Below are positions 7,991 to 17,472 of a stretch of DNA of 64,000 bases, piece by piece. A model generated the notes under the pieces. The model made no database searches, had not been told where the DNA came from, and saw nothing but the letters and a program-made list of their open reading frames with translations. Source of the DNA: Glaciecola sp. 33A. GTDB taxonomy: Bacteria > Pseudomonadota > Gammaproteobacteria > Enterobacterales > Alteromonadaceae. The stretch covers positions 62,001-126,000 of the forward strand of contig NZ_PJAR01000041.1 of NCBI RefSeq assembly GCF_002836745.1. Reading direction: 5' to 3'. Position numbers and translations under genes: made by a program. How positions within the stretch are numbered: position 1 is the stretch's first letter; each line of letters starts with the position of its first letter.

Positions 7991-10528
7991 CTATTGCATA
8001 ACAACAGCAGCACTGCCGAGAACGGCTGCGCAAGTTGCTTTTGCTACTGTGGGTATAGTTTGTGCTGAACAAGAATTGCTATTTGAACAAGTTGTTAAGC
8101 GATCGATTAAGTTGTTTAGCTCAGCTGATACATCTGCAGAAGCGGGTTGACTGCTCAGGCCGCTGCCGATCATACGGTCGATAAGCGGATTAACTAACGC
8201 TGCGCGGTCATTGGCGTCGAAACTATTGTTAGCTGACATAGTGAAGTCGAATTGTGGGAAGTAGCTTGCTCTTAGGCTATTGTTTTCAACCATCACATCA
8301 CAATAGCGTATTGCCATTTGCGTGATTGCCATTTGGTTTGAGGCTAAAAAGCTTTGCATGTCCGTTATGCTGGGCAGTTGTTGGCGCAACTGTTGATAGG
8401 TTGCGTTGACGTCTACTTGTGAAGATGACACACCGGTAAGTGCGGCCATGCTTGCATTTACTTCAGCAAAGTTTCGAATACCAATATCAGATTGTGGCGC
8501 TAAGTCGACGGGTTGCGCTGCTACTGGTATGTCGGCAGTTGGACGCAAAGAGACCGCATCTCCCAATACTTCAAAGGTGAGGAAAAATTCGTCTTGGACA
8601 GGCCCTTTTTGCACTGGAATAATAGTGCCTTGTGCAGAGAGTTGCTGTCCTAAATCATTACTCGCCGCTTGTAGACCATCAACGGTTAGGTTTAATGTTG
8701 CGAATACTTGGCCGCCTTTTGATTCTCGTCCATTCACGCCAATACGAACGCCGGTTAACGTAATGCCATCCAGATTTGCATTTGCATCAAGGCTTATCAT
8801 TGACGGTTCGGTGAATAAGTAGCTGTATGAATCAAACTGGCTCACTTCAAACACAATGTAGCTTTGCGGGACATTAATGATTTCTGAGACACCGAATAAG
8901 AGGAAGAATTTCTCACCTACACCGGCATCAAAGTTTTTCACTATTTGTTCTGAGGTCAGTACACGATTGTGCATAGCGGCCATTCTAATGGTACCTGCCC
9001 ATGGCACATCACCCGAGACTTCGTTACCAAGGACGAATGCGAAACTATCATCCCAGTCACTCAAACCGGCCGCTTCAATCGTGTCTTGGTCATCTGTAGA
9101 TTCGCCATTCACATAAATTTGACGACCGCCAACACCATCATAATTAACCACGACATGTTGCAGTGCGGCTTGCAAATCTTCATCGGCATCACGCGTACTT
9201 AGCGCAGGCATGCCATTGGTATCGGTATTGCCATGGCGCAATAGCATGTCGTAGTTGTAGAGCGTTTGACCCAGAGTGAAGTTACGTCTGTCGCGGCCAC
9301 CTGAATAGCTGACAATACGCGCAGGCCCTTCTTGTGTGACGTTTGCAGGAGCAACCCACGCTTCGATGGCAAACTCGCCGGTAGAGACAATCAAATCATG
9401 GACCTTTTTACTGTCGGTAGTGGAACCTTGTGCTTTACCATCAGTCAGTTGAATACCGTTACCGCCAACCCATTCGTAAGCGCCGCTTAGGGTAAGGTTG
9501 AGTGCGGGCTCTACGCCACTGGTATCGTAGGCAATATTACCCGAAGCAGTTTTAAACTCCCACTTTGCAATAAGGTTAGATTCAAACCGACCACCGCCGG
9601 TGGCAAGGGTGCCATCAAATAAAGTAAGTGCATGTGAGCTAACTAGGTTTGCGTCTAGTTCGGTCACGTCAATAGCATCTGCCATGGCTTGAATAGCGAC
9701 TGCTAGGGCTTGACTATCAGCCTGACAATTGTCTGTCCAGCAGTTATGAAACTCATCTCGTAGTCGCGCCACGATCCTTGAATCTTCTGGTAAATCTAAG
9801 TTCATCTTCGAGGTTGCCGCGGCATACGCTTCAGCAATATCGGATGAGGCTAAGTAGGGCGATATAGGGATCGCAGCACTTGATTGGTGGCAGTCAACAC
9901 AATGTGCAAGTAACACAGGATAGACATTTGATGCAAACAAACCTGAGTCTGCTGGGAAATTCTTATTTGCACCAGGAATTTTAACCATTGGGGCATTGAG
10001 TTCTATGCTTGTTGCCACCTGTTCCGTACTTACCCAATTGCCAATCCATGTGCTAATAATATCAGCGCAAGCAGATGCGTCGCTTAACCAGCAGTTGTGT
10101 CCGCCAGCCACTTTAGTAACGAGCGCAGAGTCAGCGATACGCGAGGTATTAATAAGACCGTTAACCTCTGCATAAGCAAGGTTTATATCATCGAAGCGAG
10201 CAAAAGGGGGTGATTGCTGGTCTTGAATATGACAAGCACCGCAACGATCTGGTTTTGCCAGGTTATCCCAAAGAGCCAACTTAAAGTTTTGCACATCGGT
10301 AGTTGCCGGTGCAGGACCTGTATAATTCAAAGCAGGCTGCTGAACTGGGGGTGGCAAAGGTGTTAGTTCTACGCTGGTATCACTACCTCCGCCGCAACTT
10401 GCAAGTAGCAAAATTGCAATACTAGCAGCTCCAATGTGACGAACCGCTTGGAAATACCTCGACGCACCACCGCGGTAACTTGTGCTTAGCATCGTTTGCA
10501 AATTAGAGTTTGAAATTGAGTTAAACAT
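7991..10528 (-). CDS. LamG-domain lipoprotein with two c-type heme sites
   Basis: An 845-residue predicted lipoprotein: lipobox LLLASC with Cys45 after a long charged N-region. Two heme-attachment motifs follow, CGACH at 96-100 and CVDCH at 210-214. A region at about 310-540 has the features of a LamG/concanavalin-A-like fold (AKWEF, FAIEAWVAP, QIYVNGE, WAGTIRMAAMHNRVLTSEQ). The C-terminal 200 residues have a further region of unknown type. The ATG follows AGGGGGA and sits 3 bases after the stop of the upstream cytochrome gene, so translation is probably coupled. The heme plus LamG pairing beside a DUF1501 protein recalls Planctomycete secreted cytochrome/DUF sets. It is probably periplasmic or outer-membrane-attached and binds an extracellular substrate or polymer; that is inference. 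Confidence 0.75.
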   Translation of the reverse strand: MFNSISNSNLQTMLSTSYRGGASRYFQAVRHIGAASIAILLLASCGGGSDTSVELTPLPPPVQQPALNYTGPAPATTDVQNFKLALWDNLAKPDRCGACHIQDQQSPPFARFDDINLAYAEVNGLINTSRIADSALVTKVAGGHNCWLSDASACADIISTWIGNWVSTEQVATSIELNAPMVKIPGANKNFPADSGLFASNVYPVLLAHCVDCHQSSAAIPISPYLASSDIAEAYAAATSKMNLDLPEDSRIVARLRDEFHNCWTDNCQADSQALAVAIQAMADAIDVTELDANLVSSHALTLFDGTLATGGGRFESNLIAKWEFKTASGNIAYDTSGVEPALNLTLSGAYEWVGGNGIQLTDGKAQGSTTDSKKVHDLIVSTGEFAIEAWVAPANVTQEGPARIVSYSGGRDRRNFTLGQTLYNYDMLLRHGNTDTNGMPALSTRDADEDLQAALQHVVVNYDGVGGRQIYVNGESTDDQDTIEAAGLSDWDDSFAFVLGNEVSGDVPWAGTIRMAAMHNRVLTSEQIVKNFDAGVGEKFFLLFGVSEIINVPQSYIVFEVSQFDSYSYLFTEPSMISLDANANLDGITLTGVRIGVNGRESKGGQVFATLNLTVDGLQAASNDLGQQLSAQGTIIPVQKGPVQDEFFLTFEVLGDAVSLRPTADIPVAAQPVDLAPQSDIGIRNFAEVNASMAALTGVSSSQVDVNATYQQLRQQLPSITDMQSFLASNQMAITQMAIRYCDVMVENNSLRASYFPQFDFTMSANNSFDANDRAALVNPLIDRMIGSGLSSQPASADVSAELNNLIDRLTTCSNSNSCSAQTIPTVAKATCAAVLGSAAVVMQ

Positions 10529-10531
10529 GTT

Positions 10532-11851
10532 TTATTCCCCCTTGCAGTAGTCTGCAGTCGCGGCAAACACGTTTTTAATATTGTAGTTGTTACCCATAAA
10601 TTCAGATTGAATTTGAGCAATTGCTGTGCGGTCAGCCTGATCTTGAGGTGAACGTAAACAGACGTTCTTAAATACTTTCTTTACCTGACAATTTGCAAAG
10701 GTTTGACTGTTAGCAAGCTCTTCACCCATTGATTTAGCGCCACTACCTGTGCCAGAAAGTTGGTTGGACCAACCAATTGTTTGGTTTTGCCCGGTGCGCC
10801 AATAGTTGTCCCATGTATCATCCATGGTGACATAACCGAACGGGAAGTTATTCGAGTTTATCCAGTATTTAGCTTGTACTCTTAGCTGCGTTTCAGGATC
10901 GACTTGCCCTTCAGCGTTATAAACAATTTGACCATTTTCGCCATCAGGGTCGGCTTCAACGTTGTAGTCATAGTTATAATAAGCAAAGGCTTGAGCCAAT
11001 GGGTCCATACCGGAATGACAACCTGAGCATGAGTTTGTAAAAATGCGGCTATCACCACCTGGGCTGCGACTCAAATCTTGCCGAATTCTGTCTGGCGGAC
11101 TGCTGGTATCCTTAAACGCTTCAAGGTCAGCACACATATGGTTCATGAGTGTAAAGCGGAACATGGCGCGGTTTGTGCCATCTTTAAAGAATGCTTTGGC
11201 GGCGCCTCTCGTTGTCATTACGCCAGCAGTCGCTTGTGCCGGAATGCCAGTCAGCGAGGACTGTGTGGTTGCCACTAAAACGCTCGATAGGTCTGCGCCT
11301 TCATCTTCTAGGGTTGCATAATGTGCATTATTATTTGTACTGTATGCGGGTGCGCCCGCGTTGACATTTGCTACATATAAAATGTCACCGCTTAAGATTT
11401 GGCGAAAATCAACTTCATCTCTAACCACACCAATGACGGTCGCTGTGTAGTCATTCAGCGGCGCGAAAACGTCAAACTCTTCATTCGTCCACGGTGTAAC
11501 CCAATTCTTAATAGTGACGTTATAAAAACTGGGTGACTGCATCGCAATTTGTGCTGCGCCTTGAGCATCGCCTGCTTCTATTAAGTCTGACATTGTCTGA
11601 ATTACTGCTGTGGTGCCTGGAACGCCAGCCAAACGATCGTGCATGCGTTTAGCTTGTTCTAAGGACCCGGCAGATACTAACGCACTGGTTAGAATAAGCG
11701 GCACAGCGAAGCAAATCAGCTTTAGCAATTGCTTTATAGTCATATTTACTTGATGAAAAGCTACCTTATAAAAAGCTACCTTATAAAAAGCTACTTTATG
11801 AACAGAAAGGTGATTAAGTGGGTTATTTGATTCTTTTGCCAATAAATACAT
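10532..11851 (-). CDS. Exported mono-heme c-type protein with repeat-bearing N-terminus
   Basis: 439 residues from ATG 11851, or 403 from an internal ATG at 11743. A hydrophobic signal segment (LLKLICFAVPLILTSALVSA, about residues 41-61) is preceded by an unusual 36-residue extension containing KVAFY, KVAFY, KVAFH in tandem. The upstream start has a strong Shine-Dalgarno (AAGGAG, 8 bases before the ATG), whereas the internal ATG has a weak one. CSGCH at 275-279 is a single heme site followed by MDPLAQAF, as in DUF1585/1588-like cytochrome domains of Planctomycete type. It is first in the minus-strand operon and divergent from the hydrazine-synthase-alpha-like gene. Likely periplasmic electron carrier or heme-dependent enzyme subunit. 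Confidence 0.7.
   Translation of the reverse strand: MYLLAKESNNPLNHLSVHKVAFYKVAFYKVAFHQVNMTIKQLLKLICFAVPLILTSALVSAGSLEQAKRMHDRLAGVPGTTAVIQTMSDLIEAGDAQGAAQIAMQSPSFYNVTIKNWVTPWTNEEFDVFAPLNDYTATVIGVVRDEVDFRQILSGDILYVANVNAGAPAYSTNNNAHYATLEDEGADLSSVLVATTQSSLTGIPAQATAGVMTTRGAAKAFFKDGTNRAMFRFTLMNHMCADLEAFKDTSSPPDRIRQDLSRSPGGDSRIFTNSCSGCHSGMDPLAQAFAYYNYDYNVEADPDGENGQIVYNAEGQVDPETQLRVQAKYWINSNNFPFGYVTMDDTWDNYWRTGQNQTIGWSNQLSGTGSGAKSMGEELANSQTFANCQVKKVFKNVCLRSPQDQADRTAIAQIQSEFMGNNYNIKNVFAATADYCKGE
11756..11800 (-). repeat. 15-bp in-frame tandem repeat, three copies
   Basis: Three near-identical 15-base units (AAAAGCTACCTTATA, the last copy slightly changed) lie back to back inside the N-terminal extension of the cytochrome gene and encode KVAFY, KVAFY, KVAFH. 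The unit length is a multiple of three, so copy-number change keeps the frame. Confidence 0.75.
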
Positions 11852-12601
11852 CGAATCAACTCCTTTTTTGAATGTGAATTATGTTATACCCGCCTTTTAC
11901 GTATCGTTAGTTATTCTCTGTTAACAATAAGTGTTTGCCCGTATACCGATTAATTACACAATCGATGGTTGTATAAAAAACAAACGGCATTAAAGAGCCT
12001 AGTTTTGCCTGCAGTCAATAAATGTGCCTAACTTTTTAACGTGTTGTTTTATAACCTTTAAAATAAACTTTATTGACCTATCTTAGTTACTTCATCAAAT
12101 TAAAACACAGATCAGTGTTACCTAAATGCAACACTTAAGCAGTATGCTTTTTAATTTCTTAGTCTGAATGAATCCGTGATGAAGATCGCCTTTGTGATTT
12201 TTAATGGGCTGGAGGGAGAATATTTTATTATTCGTGGCATTAATGCGCTTTTGATAATTGCCGACAACCTATTACTAAGGAAAATAATTATTATATCAAT
12301 TTAATATAAATCGTCGAACAATTTACTATTTTGGTTATTAACTGTCGCAATTGCGGGGTTAAAAGTATACCTAAAGGCACGGTATAAAAATTAATCCTTA
12401 AATATAGAAAACAAGATTGTTGTACAGACCGCTTGATGTAAGGCTGTCATTTTCATATCAAAGTGTGCCTGGTAGAGCGTCGAATAAATATACCTTTCGC
12501 GTTGGGTAAATAGAGGCGTTGCACTTTAGTGACAGTATAAATAGGTAAGGTAGGTAAGTATCGTAGCGGTGCAGATTTATCTTCATAATGAGCAGAATAA
12601 T
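11852..12601. promoter_or_regulatory. Long divergent intergenic region
   Basis: About 750 AT-rich bases separate the minus-strand cytochrome operon from the plus-strand array, so promoters for both must lie here. A perfect 10-bp palindrome CGCAATTGCG (12346-12355) is a possible operator. No open frame with a ribosome binding site was found. The length suggests control by more than one factor. Confidence 0.45.
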
Positions 12602-15328
12602 ATGATGACTGGTAATCCAAACACTGACTATTTGTTAAAGAAATCACTGAAAAAGCTACTGATTTGCTCATGCGTATTTGTCATTGCCGCTTGTGGCGGT
12701 GAAGATATAACCAACCAAGAACAAGAGCCTGATCCGGTTGTAGTCGATGTACCCATTGCCGTTGTGAAACGTGACTTAAGAGTTGAAGGTGCAGACATGC
12801 AGCGCTCTATTACGGCCCCTGCTCTTTTTATTCCTGGTGCATCGTTGATTTTAAAAGCGCGCGCCAATGCAACTGCCATTGAAGTTAATATTACCGAAAA
12901 CGTATTCGAAGACCGAGTAGATGAAGAAGGCAATCGTCTACCTATTGATATTAAAGATTTAGAAACTTCTTATGACGGTTCACGTCTTATTTTTAGTATG
13001 CGGGCTCCAGAAGATGAAAATGCCGATGATGACGAACAACCGACGTGGAATATTTGGGAATACCTTATCGAAAGCAAACAGTTACGGAGAGTTATTTCCT
13101 CTGATATTGTTGCACAAACAGGCGAAGATACCGGCCCGGTTTACTTAGCTGACGGTCGTATATTATTTAGCTCTACTCGTCAACGTGGCAATCAAGCACG
13201 TCTGTTGGATGAAGGTAAGCCGCAATATGCTGGTTTAGAGGAAAGTCTAGATGTGCATGCCTCGGTATTGCACATTATGGATGCTAATGGTGAAAACCTG
13301 GAACAAATTTCGTATAATCAAAGCCATGATTTAGACCCATTGGTAATGCCTAATGGCAAAATTATCTTTAGTCGTTGGGATCAATTTGGTGGCAGCAAAG
13401 GCGTGCATCTTTATCAAATGAATCCGGACGGCAGTGATTTAGAAATATTGTATGGCCGCCACAGTCATGTCGATTCTAATGGCAATAACGCAGATATTAA
13501 TTTTACGCAAACGCGCGTGACACCCGATGGTCGTATTCTTGTCGCACTCACTGCGTTTGAAAAAGAAGAATTAGGTACTGATTTTGTTACTATTGATGTG
13601 GTCAACTATATCGATAACTTTACGCCTATTGCTGCGGCAGATTCGTTAACTGGTCCGGCGCAAGAAAAGGCATTGTTTGAAAACATTGATATAGAGGCAG
13701 ATATTTCTCCTGGTGGTTATATTGCCGCTTTATATCCTTTGTTTGACGGCAGCGGTCGTCAACTATTTAGTTGGAGCCAATGCCGTTTATTAGCTCCGCC
13801 GGCAGATGATGCCGGCGCGGATGAAGTGCGTTCGGTAGTGCCTTGTTCTCCTGAAACACTACTTGACCCCAATTATGAAAAAGCACCTCCGCTATATGGT
13901 TTATGGATGTTTGACCCAGCTCAAGGCACGCAGTTACCTTTAGTTGTGCCTCAAGAAGATGCTTCTTATTCGGAAGTTGTCGCGGTTGAAAGGCGCCCAT
14001 TTCCTGCGGATCCATCATCAACCATCGATACTAGCGAAATAGGCTTATTTGATGCCAATATGGGGATTATCCATATCCGTAGCGTATATGATTTTGCGGG
14101 TGAAGACCTGAGTCCACAGGGCATTGTGAATATGGCAAATCCTACCGTAGTCGCTCCTGACCAGAGACCCGCTCGTTTCCTTAGAGTTATTAAAAGTGTG
14201 TCTATACCCGATGAAAATACCCTAGACATTGAAAATAGTGCATTTGGGCGTTCAAGAAATCAATTAATGCGCGAAGTGCTCGGCTACACACCGATCCAAC
14301 CCGATGGATCGGTTAAAGTAGCGGTGCCAGCTAAAGTGCCTTTCGCGATTAGTATTGTCAATGCACAAGGTAAACGTATTTCTGCGCGCCACCAAAATTG
14401 GCTTCAAGTCGTACCTGGTGAAACTAAAACCTGCAGTGGTTGCCATGATGGTAGTAATAATTCTGATATCACCAAGCGCCCGCACGGTAGAACCGATGCG
14501 GAAACGCCTTCTATTAACAATGGCGCACCAAGTACCGGCGTGCCCTTCCCTGATACTAACCCTGCACTTTTTGCAGATCTAGGCGAAACCATGGCCGAAA
14601 CCTTTACACGCATCAACGGTGTACCTGACTTAACGCCTGATATTTTGTTTGCAGATATGTGGACAGACCCGGCAGTGCAAACGCCTGCTGATAATATTGA
14701 ATACCGGTATGCAGATTTGCTAACGCCACTGCCTATTACGCAAAGTTGCGCACAAACGTGGACCTCAATTTGTCGCGCCGTGATTAATTTTCCAGATCAT
14801 ATTCAACCGCTCTTTGAACTCGACCGTAAAATCGTTGATGCCGATGGTTTGGTGGTGACAGATAACACCTGTGTGGCTTGTCATAATCGTTTTGATGCCG
14901 ATAACCAATTACAAGTCCCCGCTGAGCAACTAGAATTAACTGGTAATCCGTCGCCAGCCGATGCAGAATTATTGACGAGTTACCGCGAACTCATGTTTAA
15001 TGATGTTGAGTTGGAATTAATTGACGGTGCTCTTTTGCCGCGTTTAATACCTGTTTTTGATAACAATGGTGACCCAGTATTTGAGCTCGATGAAGAAGGT
15101 GAGCTTATTCTCGATGAAGACGGCAATCCAATTCAGGTAACACAGCAAGTAGGCGTGGGTAGAGCTATGAGTGTAAATGGTGCCAGTAATAGCGCTGGAT
15201 TTTTTGCTCCATTCGAAAGCGGTAGTCACCAAGGTTGGTTGAGTCCAGCTGAATTAAAAATGATAAGCGAATGGCTCGATGTCGGTGGCCAAAACTACAA
15301 TAACCCATTTGATGCACCAACAAATTAA
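12602..15328 (+). CDS. Di-heme lipoprotein related to hydrazine synthase alpha subunit
   Basis: About 908 residues from ATG 12602 (a GTG at 12569 also reads in, but the ATG gives a normal signal). Lipobox VIAAC follows a hydrophobic core, so this is a lipoprotein. The middle has beta-propeller-like strands with TolB/WD40-type turns (GPVYLADGRILFSSTRQ, IMDANGENLEQISYN, MPNGKIIFSRWDQFGG), the pattern of the HzsA middle-domain family. Two heme motifs, CSGCH (about 14433-14447) and CVACH (about 14871-14885), sit in the C-terminal half. HzsA-type proteins in anammox make hydrazine, but relatives are widespread without that chemistry, so only the fold is claimed. Its stop overlaps the next ATG (TAATG). 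It opens the long plus-strand array. Confidence 0.7.
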   Translation: MMTGNPNTDYLLKKSLKKLLICSCVFVIAACGGEDITNQEQEPDPVVVDVPIAVVKRDLRVEGADMQRSITAPALFIPGASLILKARANATAIEVNITENVFEDRVDEEGNRLPIDIKDLETSYDGSRLIFSMRAPEDENADDDEQPTWNIWEYLIESKQLRRVISSDIVAQTGEDTGPVYLADGRILFSSTRQRGNQARLLDEGKPQYAGLEESLDVHASVLHIMDANGENLEQISYNQSHDLDPLVMPNGKIIFSRWDQFGGSKGVHLYQMNPDGSDLEILYGRHSHVDSNGNNADINFTQTRVTPDGRILVALTAFEKEELGTDFVTIDVVNYIDNFTPIAAADSLTGPAQEKALFENIDIEADISPGGYIAALYPLFDGSGRQLFSWSQCRLLAPPADDAGADEVRSVVPCSPETLLDPNYEKAPPLYGLWMFDPAQGTQLPLVVPQEDASYSEVVAVERRPFPADPSSTIDTSEIGLFDANMGIIHIRSVYDFAGEDLSPQGIVNMANPTVVAPDQRPARFLRVIKSVSIPDENTLDIENSAFGRSRNQLMREVLGYTPIQPDGSVKVAVPAKVPFAISIVNAQGKRISARHQNWLQVVPGETKTCSGCHDGSNNSDITKRPHGRTDAETPSINNGAPSTGVPFPDTNPALFADLGETMAETFTRINGVPDLTPDILFADMWTDPAVQTPADNIEYRYADLLTPLPITQSCAQTWTSICRAVINFPDHIQPLFELDRKIVDADGLVVTDNTCVACHNRFDADNQLQVPAEQLELTGNPSPADAELLTSYRELMFNDVELELIDGALLPRLIPVFDNNGDPVFELDEEGELILDEDGNPIQVTQQVGVGRAMSVNGASNSAGFFAPFESGSHQGWLSPAELKMISEWLDVGGQNYNNPFDAPTN

Positions 15329-16077
15329 TGAAATTAAACCCACACTTTTTATGTATCGTTATTATGGCTTCTGCTTTTTTTAGCATTGCAGCCAAAGCCG
15401 ACGACTTAGTTGTAAGTATTGTCGAACCCTATGTCGACTTTCGGACCGGCCCTGCCAGCGAATACCCTATTTTTCACGTTGCTGAGCAAGGTGAAACCAT
15501 CACCATATTGAAAAAGAAAACCGGCTGGTATAAGGCCATTACTTATACAGGCCAAGAAGGCTGGGTCTCAGCTGTTCAACTTGGTAAAACTATTAAGCCC
15601 AGTGGCGAGCTACTCTATGTGCCAACAGGCAGCTTCGAAGACTACACTAATCGTACTTTTGAATTCAGTGCTTTTGGCGGCATATTAGAGAATGTGACTG
15701 CAATGTCAGTTGCTGCTGCCTGGAACGTTACGGGTAACTTAGTTGCCGAAGCAACGTATACCCAAGCGCTTGGCGATTTCTCTGAAAATAAATTATGGTC
15801 AATTAGAATACAACACCATGTTTTCCCTGAGTGGAAAGTAAGTCCTTACTTTACAATTGGAGCCGGTGGCATAAATACGCGCCCTCGTTCCAATTTAGTG
15901 CAAAGTGGCGATGAGGTTCGCATGAGTGATTTTTATGAAGTAGGCGCAGGTTTACGTTATTATTTTGCGCGCAATATGGTTATAAAATTTGAATATCGAA
16001 ATATTATTGCGCTAACAGATCGCGACGACCAAGAACAAATTGAAGAATTTAAATTAGGCTTTTCGGTATTTTTTTAG
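15328..16077 (+). CDS. SH3b plus outer-membrane beta-barrel protein
   Basis: 249 residues with a cleavable signal (to about Ala24). Residues 28-85 form a bacterial SH3 domain (VEPYVDFRTGPASEYPIFHVAEQGE, given in part: VDFRTGP and GWYKA, GWVSA), a typical peptidoglycan- or peptide-binding module. Residues 105-249 alternate hydrophobic and polar residues and end in phenylalanine, the signature of a small outer-membrane barrel. The ATG overlaps the preceding stop. The barrel with a periplasmic SH3 domain suggests a link between outer membrane and cell wall within the cluster. Confidence 0.75.
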   Translation: MKLNPHFLCIVIMASAFFSIAAKADDLVVSIVEPYVDFRTGPASEYPIFHVAEQGETITILKKKTGWYKAITYTGQEGWVSAVQLGKTIKPSGELLYVPTGSFEDYTNRTFEFSAFGGILENVTAMSVAAAWNVTGNLVAEATYTQALGDFSENKLWSIRIQHHVFPEWKVSPYFTIGAGGINTRPRSNLVQSGDEVRMSDFYEVGAGLRYYFARNMVIKFEYRNIIALTDRDDQEQIEEFKLGFSVFF

Positions 16078-16121
16078 CTAATAAGCCATCAATAAACGCA
16101 ATCAATAACTAATAGATAGGC

Positions 16122-16149
16122 GATAGCCGTTGATAGATAGCCGTTGATA
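16122..16149. repeat. 14-bp direct repeat, two copies
   Basis: GATAGCCGTTGATA occurs at 16122-16135 and again at 16136-16149 in the short gap between two outer-membrane protein genes. Confidence 0.6.
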
Positions 16150-16185
16150 TCGCGTTAGCGTGAAACCCATAGCATGGTGAAATGA

Positions 16186-16887
16186 ATGAAATTTAATAAA
16201 AATGTCGTAGTGAGCACAGTTGTCTTATTCAGTATTAGTTTGTTCAATGCACACGCAGTTGCGCAAGGCTCATTAGTAAAAAGCTCATCAGCAAAAAGCG
16301 CAGCGCGTCCGATGCAAGCAAATACCGATCAGCCTCCGGCATTAATTGACCCAAATATTGAACGTCGTGAAATTAATGAGTCGGATATTGATACCGAAGA
16401 CCTTGAAATAGGTATTTTTGGTGGATTTATTGTGATTGAAGATTTTGAGTCAAGTGCGGTTGTTGGGGTCTCTTTGGCCTATCATATTAATGAAAACTTA
16501 TTTCTTGAAGCCCGCTACGCACAAGCAACTGCAGGGCAAACCAGTTTTGAAAAATTATCTGGAGGTGCACCCTTCTTAACCGAAGAAGAACGTGACTATA
16601 CGTATTATAACTTATCAATAGGTTACAACATCAATGGTGAAACTTTCTTCACAGATAATTTAGTATTCAACTCAGACATTTACTTTACGTTGGGCGCGGG
16701 CAGCACCGAATTCGGTGGTGACGAGCGCTTTACGATAAGTGCTGGTGCCGGATACCGACTGCTGTTTACTGATTTTTGGGCATTAAAAGTAGACGTACGT
16801 GATCATGTATTTACCAGTGATATTATCGGCGTAGAAAAGGACGTTCACAATATAGCAATTACGCTAAGTACAACGTTCTTCTTTTAA
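16186..16887 (+). CDS. Outer-membrane beta-barrel protein
   Basis: 233 residues with a signal peptide (cleavage near AHAVA-Q). After a polar linker, residues about 75-233 show eight-strand-like alternation (IGIFGGFIVIEDFES, VVGVSLAYHINENLFLEARYAQ, FTISAGAGYRLLFTDFWALKVDVRDHVF) and a terminal FFF, as in OmpA/OmpX-like 8-stranded barrels and the family of outer-membrane proteins that accompany TPR/TolQR-like clusters. It shares architecture with the barrel of the previous gene, so the two may be paralogues. It lies 108 bases after that gene and 16 before the thioredoxin gene. Confidence 0.7.
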   Translation: MKFNKNVVVSTVVLFSISLFNAHAVAQGSLVKSSSAKSAARPMQANTDQPPALIDPNIERREINESDIDTEDLEIGIFGGFIVIEDFESSAVVGVSLAYHINENLFLEARYAQATAGQTSFEKLSGGAPFLTEEERDYTYYNLSIGYNINGETFFTDNLVFNSDIYFTLGAGSTEFGGDERFTISAGAGYRLLFTDFWALKVDVRDHVFTSDIIGVEKDVHNIAITLSTTFFF

Positions 16888-16903
16888 TTGACGGGATCAA
16901 ATA

Positions 16904-17467
16904 ATGACAAACATAAATACAGCGTTAGCAACCTCAATATTCGCCAAACCGACATCAGCAATGCGCATGCATCAGTTGCTAGTGGCTGGGGCTGTGGCAG
17001 TCGCGTTAGCGATTTGTAGCATCAACGCGATGGCAAAACCGGTATCCGGTGAGGAGTCTCCTGACTTTACTTTAAAGAGTCGTGATGGCGGCAATATTAA
17101 ACTATCCGAACAACGTGGCAATATCGTACTGGTTAATTTCTGGGCGTCTTGGTGTGGTCCATGCCGTGAAGAATTGCCAGCGTTTGAAGCGCTATATCAA
17201 GAATACCAAGATTTAGGTGTTGAAATACTGGCCATAAATGTGGATGACGAAGCTGAAAAAGCCAACGTTTTATTGCAAGACATTGAAGTGAGCTTTCCGG
17301 TACTGTTTGACACATCTGGTGAAGTAAGCCAATTGTATGATGTCAGCGCAATGCCCACTACCGTTATAGTTGACCGCGATGGTAACGTACGTGTGTTGCA
17401 TCCTGGTTACCGTAAGGGTGATGAAAAAAAATATGAAAAAGCGATTAAATTGCTAATGAGGGAATAG
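16904..17467 (+). CDS. TlpA-like periplasmic thioredoxin
   Basis: 187 residues. A hydrophobic signal follows a 20-residue N-region (internal Met20 or Met22 are alternative starts); the mature part is a redoxin fold with the active site WASWCGPC, Cys84 and Cys87, and the cis-proline loop AMPTT. TlpA/ResA proteins reduce heme-binding cysteines before cytochrome c assembly or reduce other exported thiols. Placement among c-heme proteins and beside the cysteine-ending DUF4266 lipoprotein suggests one of these is the client. Ribosome binding site GGGAT lies upstream. Confidence 0.88.
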   Translation: MTNINTALATSIFAKPTSAMRMHQLLVAGAVAVALAICSINAMAKPVSGEESPDFTLKSRDGGNIKLSEQRGNIVLVNFWASWCGPCREELPAFEALYQEYQDLGVEILAINVDDEAEKANVLLQDIEVSFPVLFDTSGEVSQLYDVSAMPTTVIVDRDGNVRVLHPGYRKGDEKKYEKAIKLLMRE

Positions 17468-17472
17468 TGCAC

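Noticed and set aside
8406-8822. 138-codon plus-strand frame inside the LamG lipoprotein gene
   Set aside because: Opposite-strand shadow of a clear gene; no signal, motif or ribosome site.
12453-12671. 72-codon minus-strand frame in the divergent control region
   Set aside because: Overlaps the start of the heme lipoprotein gene, no ribosome site and no recognisable features.
12602-15328. Evidence for anammox hydrazine metabolism
   Set aside because: Only one HzsA-like fold; no HzsB/C, Hdh or other anammox genes, and the fold is widespread.
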